From positions 43,825,820 to 43,889,819 of the forward strand of contig OZ024724.1 in assembly GCA_964016875.1 (NCBI GenBank): DNA of 64,000 nucleotides. Reading direction: 5' to 3'. Each line of letters begins with the position of its first letter. The stretch's first letter is position 1. Origin of the DNA: Fallopia convolvulus. Its lineage: Eukaryota > Streptophyta > Magnoliopsida > Caryophyllales > Polygonaceae. This document shows positions 57,046-64,000 of this stretch, in pieces. A model generated the notes under the pieces. It did not search any database and was not told where the DNA came from. It saw nothing but the letters and a program-made list of their open reading frames with translations. The position numbers were made by a program, and so were the translations under genes.

Positions 57046-58446
57046 GATGAGGAATTCCAACTGTCGCTTGAATCACCCCAAACGGAAAACAAACGAAGTC
57101 GCTAAACATGGACGAAGTTGGTTCGTCGCTCACTGTTTTTTCCGGGTCTTTATATGAATTTAAGTGAAAAGAAAAGAGGAAGAAAAAGAGAAAGGTGTGT
57201 GGACCCGGGTTTGCCTCGGTATGCGTGACATGGGTTCCGATGGATCGTCTCGATTCACATGTCGCCTCGATTAGCGTGTTGCATCGTTTTACGTGCCACC
57301 TCGATTTGTGTGCAAGCAAATCCCAAAAGCGTATCGCTAGGTAATTTTCTTCTTTCGAGCTTGACTTATATTATAGAATGATTTTAGGATAAGATCATTC
57401 AAGGTTGGATTTTCGTATTAAATCTCGTAAAGCGTGATTTATCGAATTGGTTAAGTTATAAAGCCGGATTAAGTCAGGCTCTCTGATCTCGGTTGTTGGC
57501 CGAGCATATATAAATGATCATGGATGAAACAGGCCCTCTGATCTCGGTTGTTGGCCGAACTACGAAAATACTATTAAATGGTGCAAGTGCACAGTTGAAA
57601 GTAATGAAAGATTGGTGCGTTAGGCACATTAAAGTACCACAATGGTTAGTCCATTTGATAACCATTCTTTCTCCTGATTAAGAATGATTTTTAATCAAAC
57701 TTTGATTAAGTTAAGCTGTGTAGTCGTTGAAGACGATGTTGAATGTTGAGTGGTTAGTATAAGTTCCATTAATTGTTTATGCTTCTTAAAAGAAACCACA
57801 AGCGGTGGTGTTCTCTCTCGTGATTATGCGAGTCTCCTTCTTATTCTCTATAAGACTGCCAACTGTTGGATCATAATCCGAGTCTAATCGGATTTGGATG
57901 CCAATATGTTTAATTACAACCATAAGAACCAAGTTAGATTCTCCGCTTGCTAGTCTATTATTAGACTAACCCGTCCATTTTATTTTCTTTTATATGGTCG
58001 GTTGGTGTCCACCGTTGGTTTACGACACATCAGGTTCTTCTTGGAAGTTGATTCAAGAGGCGGATTCAGATGTTTGAAGCTCCAGAAGTTGAAGAAAGGT
58101 TTCCAATGGCTATACTTGAGTGAATATCATGGTTGAACTATTTCAAAGTGAAGTTGAGTTTCAAAAATAAGAACTCAAGGAAGACTTGATGAAGATTTTG
58201 TTTAAATAGAAGGTTGTTCTATTTATTTATTCTTTTAAGTTAAGGTTTGTATAAGACCAATTGTATTTATTCCGCTGTAATGTTTCTTTTAGTTTGTTCA
58301 ATCAGTTTAAAGCCTTGGGTAGCTTCGGTTTAGTCTTAATCGGGGTTACTGGCGGTAATACCTCCAGGGTAGGAAGGAGGTGTTACACACAAATCCACTA
58401 AACTCTTTTTACTATTCGCTATAGCTATTTCGCTATGTAATATTAT

Positions 58447-59391
58447 TAGGGTTGTCCAACAGGTCGACCCGATACGGGTTACAGGTCAACCCATTGACCC
58501 GTAAAAATAATGTTGACACGTGCCCCGACCTGCAACCCATTTTACGGGTTGCGGGTTTACGGGTCGGGTCACGGGTCAACCCGTTTGACTCGTTTGACTG
58601 GGTCAAATTAACACGTTTGACCCTTTAATGACCCGTTTGACCCGCAAAAAGAAAAAAATTGCAGCAACAATCTGTAATATGCATTATCACCATTATGTAA
58701 CAAACCTGTTTTTAGCACTTCCAAATCACAAATACTGAAATCAGAATTACAACCAAATCAGAAATACAACCAAAGTACCAAACACAACCAAAGTACCAAA
58801 TCAGAAATACAACCAACAATGAGCAATCCAACACCAAAGTACCATCTACAAGCTGAAATACATAAAAAGGTCCACAAAAGACATGAAAAACAACACCAAA
58901 GTCTACTCTAATTCTCTAAAGCAACCAAGTGAGGTGGAGCCAAAAAGGGAAGGGCCTTCGAGTTTCGACTGAGCAGGCGACGGGGCGACGTGAGGTGGAG
59001 CCAGAAAGGGAAGGGCCGAAGGCCCAAAGGGGGCAAGGGGCGTAGTCGCGCAGATTCGCAGAAACGGAAGGAAAGGGGCAAGAGATGCAGAGAATCGAGA
59101 ATGAGATTGGACAAAATTAGGGTTAGGGTTAGTACTTTGACTACTTTCTCCGTTTCTCACTTTCTCGGCATTAGTTTTGGGCTTTGGCCTAAGCTATAAA
59201 CTAATGTAATATTGTAATAATGTATTTTTTATTTAATTTTTAAATATTACGGGTCGACCCGTAACCCGACCAGCAACCCGTAATCTAAAAAATCCTAACC
59301 TGTAACCCGTAATATGAAAAAAGTTTACCCACAACCCGTAAATTTACGGGCGGGTCGGGTTACGGGTCAACCCACTCGTGGGACAGCCCTA
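58447..59391. mobile_element. hAT-type non-autonomous element with ACCCGT repeats
   Basis: 945 bp with inverted ends TAGGGTTGTCC / GGACAGCCCTA and a perfect 8-bp duplication AATATTAT (58439-58446, 59392-59399). Both ends are packed with ACCCGT/ACGGGT and GGGTCAACCCGT words in both orientations, as expected for transposase-binding subterminal repeats. The middle has no recognisable protein. Confidence 0.88.
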
Positions 59392-59489
59392 AATATTATC
59401 GTCGGACGTCGGGTCCGACCGTACGACCGTACGAGAGATAAAGATTGTAGATTTATCACACACAAAAAATCCTATTTTCTTTGAATTTG

Positions 59490-60480
59490 GTTAACCCTTT
59501 TTTTTGGTAGAAGGAGATGCGGTACTCTCCGGCCCCTCAAGGGATCGTTTTATTAATTGGAATAAAAATGGGCTAAGTAGTCAGCAAACGGGGGATAGCC
59601 CGACCCCTCACATTATCAGACTTAATTAAAATAATCCCCTCGGGAGGGGGCACGCAATACATGAAAACCTAACGGAAAACTAAAAGCATAATTCGCAAGG
59701 GAATCCTCAACCCGGTTTGCCTCGCGAAAAATATGACGGACATGGACGGACCAGTCCTTTCTAATAAAGCCTTGGCAGCTCGCCACCAGGCTAAAAAGGG
59801 GATGATTGTCTTTAATACGTTTAGAAAGAAGACCTACAACTAACTCTGAATCCGACTCGACCTCCACCTAACGAAAGCCTTCATTCCAAGCCATCTTCAA
59901 CCCCTCCAATATTCCCCAAAGCTCCGCCATAGGGACGGAACAAGATCCAAGATTGTGAGCAAAACCACCTCTCCAAACACCCTGATGATCTCTAAGCACT
60001 CCTGCTGCTGTTGCACGCCCACCATCTCTAACCGCTCCATCAGTGCTGATTTTGATGATACCCTGCATAGGCTTCTTCCAAGAAATAACACATATTTTTA
60101 GGGACAAGGGGATTAGAAATAACCTGATTTTTAGAAGCCCGTAAGTACTCTTGCATCTAGCCATAATGAACTCATTTCTGTTCAACATCGTCGATTCATT
60201 CCGAAAATATTTGTTGTTTCTCCACTTCCAAGACCATCAAAGCGTCATTGCATGCTCAAAATATTACTCCTCAGCCACGAAGCTAAAAGCGCCTGGAAGA
60301 AAAAAGCATCGCCATTAGTAAGGTTAAAATCAGTCCAAGAAGAAATCACTGTAGGACAGTCGCAAAACAAGTGTTCCAGCGTTTCCTCGCCGCTCCTGCA
60401 GCAAACACAATCCGCACTTATAGCCAGGTGTCTTCGACGACACTCCCAATTGGTCAAAATTCCACTTTGCTAAATAACCA
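59490..60480 (-). pseudogene. LINE 3' end (zf-RVT and RNase H)
   Basis: Minus-strand L1-type LINE 3' part. 60245-60457 carries CVCCRSGEETLEHLFCDCPT, the zf-RVT motif. 59868-60188 carries ISTDGAVRDGGRATAAGVLR and MAELWGILEGLKMAWNEGFR. After a TAG (likely CAG to TAG) come VEVESDSELVVGLLSK and HIFREANRVEDSLANYAF, i.e. the complete RNase H domain. An A-run on the minus strand (T-run at about 59491-59506) marks the 3' tail. Confidence 0.85.
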
Positions 60481-60483
60481 AAC

Positions 60484-60590
60484 AAAATGTCGAACCCTTT
60501 CTGGAACGAATTTGGTTAGCCCTAGTGGAACATATGCTGAGTTCAGGCCCATCTCAAAATGTCGAACCCTTTCTGGAACGAATTTGTAGC
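60484..60590. repeat. 31-bp direct duplication beside the LINE
   Basis: AAAATGTCGAACCCTTTCTG and the following GAACGAATTTG occur at about 60484 and 60556, 72 bp apart, within the LINE 5' remnant. Confidence 0.75.
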
Positions 60591-60599
60591 AAAACGGCC

Positions 60600-61036
60600 T
60601 TCTCCATCATCCCCACCCGGGAAAAACCATAAAGAACCCCACGCAAACCAACAAGAAGCGATATTTCTCCTCTCCTGCCGCCGGCATAAAGCATGGTTGC
60701 ACACTTTGCATGAGGTAACTCTCTGCTTTTGACTCCTCTGCAAATTTCAACGGCCTCGGTGTTTTGATCTGTGTTCGTGCGCCTCTTATACTATTGTTAA
60801 CTGTAACGTCTCTGCTAAATTAGGGCTATGTGAGCGATTGTGCGTTTTGTTTGTTAACGAACGTATTTGCACAAAAAATTAGTAACCAAGAGAGGGTTCG
60901 TATTCTAGCCTCTTCTAGGTTTTCCAAGATTCAAAATTTGTGGTTTTCAATGAATGACAAAAGTTAAAACTGAATGGGCCTAGTTTTGCTCTTCCATCCT
61001 TGACCCGGTCATTTAGCCAGAGCAGATTATGCAGAA
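60600..61036 (+). other. probable 5' region of the small conserved gene
   Basis: No coding match. A stretch CGCCGGCATAAAGCATGG near 60680 followed by GAGGTAACTC may be a 5' untranslated exon and donor for the next gene. Inference only. Confidence 0.3.
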
Positions 61037-62115
61037 ATGAGTGCCAAGAAGCAACAAGCTCATGAAAAAGCTCAGCCACCCACATTAACGCTGGTGAAGC
61101 TCGACAAGGCATATAAATTGGTTAGGTCACTATCCTTGAACAACTAATCCTAGAGTAAATCGCTGATCATTGATCGTGGTTGGCAGCCGATTCCAGTATT
61201 AGGTTTCGCAAATTGTCTCCTTTTTGCTCACTTGCTGCTAGATTCTGTAGGTGTGATTGAGGGGAAGTTCTGTTGCGATTGGACCACAGAATTGGAGATG
61301 AGTTCTTGTTATAAAGAAAGATGAGAATGTTGTGAATAAGTCGTGCTAAAACTGTTCTTACTTCAATTAATGGGATGACTGAGCATCCTTGCAAGAAAAC
61401 TACAAGCATTGTTCTTCTTTCGACCCTGAAAATAGGACAAACTCAAGAAATTGATTCTGATAGGCATATCCTATGAAGGGTGTCATATTGGAGCTTTAAT
61501 CTAACCAACTGTTTTTTCTCTGCACAATGCACTGGCATAAGAAAATTGTATAATTGATATCCGCAACAATACAATTGGTTCATACTTTTATGAACCAATT
61601 TTGCAGGGTTTTGTTGTTCCTCTACTTCAGTATTTTAAAGGCTGCTTTACATTAGGATCTTTATTTCTGTTTGATCATTGGTAGTTTACTACTACTAAAT
61701 CTGCCTCTGTCATCTTCATGTCAATTCACCATATACAAATAGGCCGTGCAATGGGTCAATCACATGTCTGCAAGATGGGAGGACGAACCAACTGAAGTAG
61801 AACTTGAGGGTCGGCCTTCTAAGTAAGTTCACCCTAGAAAAGCTTTTGTTGCCAGTTCAGAAGCCTGTTATTAACTCATGACAAGTCATATTCCTGTATT
61901 GTAGGCTTGGTCTGGGTGCAGAGATATCCCGCGAAACTGAGGTTAGACAGTCTAACAATGAGGCCACTGAATGCACACTACGGGTAATGTTGGATCCTTG
62001 GAGAAGAAAAAATTCAATCAACAAAGAACTCTTACCAACGGAGAAGAACTTAACTCTCACTGACGACAAAGAAGATGAATCAGAGAGCAGATATTATGCA
62101 TTCGCCAGGAATTAA
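61037..62115 (+). CDS. small conserved plant protein of unknown function (three exons)
   Basis: Exons 61037-61120, 61743-61822 and 61905-62115; introns have GT..AG ends and phases 0 and 2. The product is 124 aa. Recognisable conserved blocks are LVKLDKAYKLAVQWVNHMS, WEDEPTEVELEGRPSKLGLG, and an acidic C-terminus DDKEDESESRYYAFARN. I recall a conserved uncharacterised eukaryotic family with the pattern W-x-DEP-x-EGRP-x-LGLGA (I believe DUF3245); the function is not known to me. The frame stops at FARN, but a shifted frame directly after it reads KGGNKANTLVGKKGG and ends at 62161, like the basic tail expected for the family. A one-base frameshift near 62110 has therefore probably shortened this copy. 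It is convergent with psaE, 379 bp apart. It could be a decaying duplicate. Confidence 0.68.
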
Positions 62116-62494
62116 AGGAGGAAATAAGGCCAACACTTTGGTTGGTAAAAAAGGCGGATAACCATCATACCGTAGTGAGTAGTTGCTTTTTGTTCGTCTC
62201 ATTCACAAGCATGTCTAATCTTTTCATATCATAAAATTTCCATTATCTATGTCTCTTAAGGTGTAATCGCACCTACCTTGCCATGGTTAACTATACCATA
62301 GCCATAATCTTTGAAATTGAATAATATTGCCTTAATGAAATGATGATACTTTCTTGATTGAAAGCTCTTCCATGTGAGCATCTACTGTCCATATACTAAT
62401 GAGCACATAAAGAAAAAAAGTATTAGAGATACACATACACAGGAAGCTTGTACATTATTTCTCTTTCTTAGGTAGATTACAAATGATACAGCAA

Positions 62495-63123
62495 TCACTT
62501 GACTTCCTCGATTTCATCCAATGCATAGTTGTTTGTAGATACATTCGCATAATTGACCTTGTTGAATCTAACGACAACTGGGTATCTCGTCTTTGGGTCC
62601 TATTCATAATCAACAGGAAAAGAAAAATTCAGATAAATTACTAAAAAACTTAGGCATGGACAGACAAGTATAGCCGTATAGGTATATTATAGGTTTTGTT
62701 GCAAAAGTTTACCTGATCAACTGCTACAACAGACCCAGTGCCTTTGTACCAATATGACTCTTTCCTCAGAATCCTCACCTATCAGCAATGATCCATTCAA
62801 GGGTCAAACAGTAAATCTTTTTTAAAATATGAAGATGAGACTAATATTTGAACAACCTTAGTTCCTCTCTTGGGACCAATTGGTGGCGGCTTGGGAGGAG
62901 GAGCTCCGCCTTCAGTGGGAGGCGGGGCGGTCTCAGTAGCGGCCGGAGCTGGTGGTGGTGGTGGTGGTGGTGGTGCATCCTCTGCCGCCCGGACCACCAG
63001 TCTTCTGGTGGTGGTGGTGGTCTTGGGGAAGTGAGCCCTCGAGCTGGTTGAACCGGTGTTGGATGACAAGCCACTTTTGAGCATAAACCCAGATGCTAGA
63101 GATGCCATGTTACAAGTAGCCAT
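62495..63123 (-). CDS. psaE: photosystem I reaction centre subunit IV (PsaE), chloroplast precursor
   Basis: Stromal subunit of photosystem I that helps dock ferredoxin and supports cyclic electron flow. Exons 63123-62857, 62778-62713 and 62599-62495, both introns phase 0 with GT..AG ends; 145 aa. Residues 1 to about 46 are a Ser/Thr/Arg-rich transit peptide ending near RRLVVRAAED. Next is a Pro/Ala-rich linker with eight consecutive Pro, then the SH3-like PsaE domain: PPPIGPKRGTKVRILRKESY, WYKGTGSVVAVDQDPKTRYP, VVVRFNKVNYANVSTNNYAL and DEIEEVK at the end. All expected family blocks are present and the frame is intact, so the gene looks functional. Confidence 0.96.
62943..63026. repeat. GGT/ACC trinucleotide runs in psaE exon 1
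   Basis: On the plus strand (GGT)n at about 62950-62974 and (GGT)n at about 63006-63021. They encode the Pro run of the linker and the Thr run of the transit peptide in psaE. Confidence 0.85.
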
Positions 63124-64000
63124 GGCTTCCTCTTCCTTTCTCTTAGTTTACAAGCCTTGTTCTGATTGAGTGTGGCCGAAAAAATATTGAGATGGTTGAA
63201 GAACTGAATTGATTATTGATCCACAGCCACAGGCAAATAGGAGAATTTTTCAGTCTGGCCCATTTTGTTTTGCCTTCTCTGTTTTTGGTGTTTTGTTCTT
63301 TTGGTTACCGGTTTAAGTGTTTGGTTTGGGAGATTAGACCACTTAGATGATGCCATGTAAGCATTATATCCTGCTTGTGTGGATACTGGATAGGGTAATC
63401 CGTGGGCTTTTGTTCCCATTCGTTCTGAGCTTGAAGATTTTTTTGCTTTCATGCCTATTAACAATGCTTGGCATTCTTAATTTATCTCGAATTACATGTC
63501 ACGTATGCTTTTTCATCCCTATATTTTCACATTTACGCTTGAAATCAATTTACAAAATCATTGATAAGAGAGGAGGTATTACTATAGTATTACATTTTCA
63601 GTATTGATACTAATTTGAATAGGAAAATTTTGGAGTATTATTATTTATTAGGGTAAAGTGCAGTAAGCCAACCATTAATTTGTTCATTTTGCACAAAATT
63701 ATCCTTTACTACATGTGAAAATTGTGAGGCCATCAATATCCATGGTTTGCTAACTATTTCAGATTTATACTGATTTTTTTGTTACATGTTAAAAAAATAT
63801 AGAAAATGTCCAAAACACCTCTCTTTTTTTATATTTAGTGGTGACCCACTTCATGCCGAATAGGGCCCATTAAGGGGGTAAAAGAGTTGTGTTTTATTTT
63901 CAAGGTTTGATATTGAGATCTCTGGTTAAGGGAGTGAGTCTCTTACCAACTCCACGCAGTTCTTATGGGTACCTCTTTTTAATATACACTTCTTTTAGGT
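63124..64000. other. intergenic, psaE upstream region
   Basis: No further gene is supported. The first few hundred bases should contain the psaE promoter on the minus strand. The part after about 63640 is AT-rich. Confidence 0.5.

Larger units (their letters stand above)
55682..58387 (+). mobile_element. large solo LTR H2, related to H1
   Basis: 2706 bp, starts TGTAATATCCGC, ends GGAGGTGTTACA, with perfect CACAA duplications (55677-55681, 58388-58392). It shares the end module (CTTAATCGGGGTTACTGGC; GGTAATACCTCC) and the TGGTCGGTTGGTGTCC block with H1 but differs over most of its length. It contains a tRNA-like sequence and a tandem repeat. No retrotransposon protein is recognisable. Confidence 0.82.

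Noticed and set aside
56450..57092. Long open frames on both strands in H2
   Set aside because: They arise from the 204-bp tandem repeat inside a solo LTR and show no protein family.
58903..59199. Pro-rich open frames inside the hAT-type element
   Set aside because: Short, compositionally biased, no family match, and located within a non-autonomous element.

Overview
The window is nuclear DNA from a flowering plant, most likely a eudicot. The evidence is a plant AMT1-type ammonium transporter, a nuclear psaE gene with a plastid transit peptide and two introns, spliceosomal introns throughout, and a dense load of nested plant LTR retrotransposons, LINE fragments and hAT- and CACTA-like DNA elements. 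I cannot name the species. Only three host genes are supported: AMT1;2-like (2165-4227, minus), a small conserved gene of unknown function (61037-62115, plus) and psaE (62495-63123, minus). The roughly 56 kb between them is almost entirely transposable-element sequence.

Left part (1-18 kb). After the AMT gene come a decayed hAT transposase and a copia fragment. Next is a 9.5 kb minus-strand Ty3/gypsy element, called A (6866-16354, two 884-bp LTRs). A carries a solo LTR, called E, in its leader (13783-15173, target duplication ATAAT). A copia gag/protease relic follows.

Middle (18-28.6 kb). This is AT-rich repeat debris. It includes a LINE copy (22.1-25.45 kb) split by a truncated minus-strand Athila/Tat-type LTR element (G), a GA microsatellite, and a second LINE copy that is itself split by element B.

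Element B (28624-44856, minus, TSD TTGAT) is a Tat-lineage gypsy element with a second RNase H and an antisense gene of four exons. Two later elements sit inside it. One is a solo LTR, D (35384-36914, TSD ATCGT), in the protease. The other is a complete non-autonomous Athila-like element, C (37723-43094, TSD CTGTA), in gag.

Right part (45-60.5 kb). In order: a palindrome-rich CACTA-like array, a truncated gypsy 3' end (J), LINE and copia ends, and two very large solo LTRs of one family (H1 49732-53548, TSD CTAAT; H2 55682-58387, TSD CACAA). Between the solo LTRs lies a gag-only copia element (F, 53564-55447). Two hAT-type non-autonomous elements with perfect 8-bp TSDs (52242-52872 and 58447-59391) and a LINE 3' end complete the region before the host genes resume.

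The most interesting signals are RNA-level. In three different Athila/Tat-like LTR families (C, D, G), the transcribed part of the LTR carries a pair of stem-loops whose two members share loop sequence but have different, self-compensating stems. Element C also has a second pair of hairpins near its 3' end with clear compensatory base changes. The antisense spliced gene in B and the gypsy pol frame that reads through the polypurine tract into the LTR are also noteworthy. Element letters are labels used only in this report. All divergence counts were made by eye.
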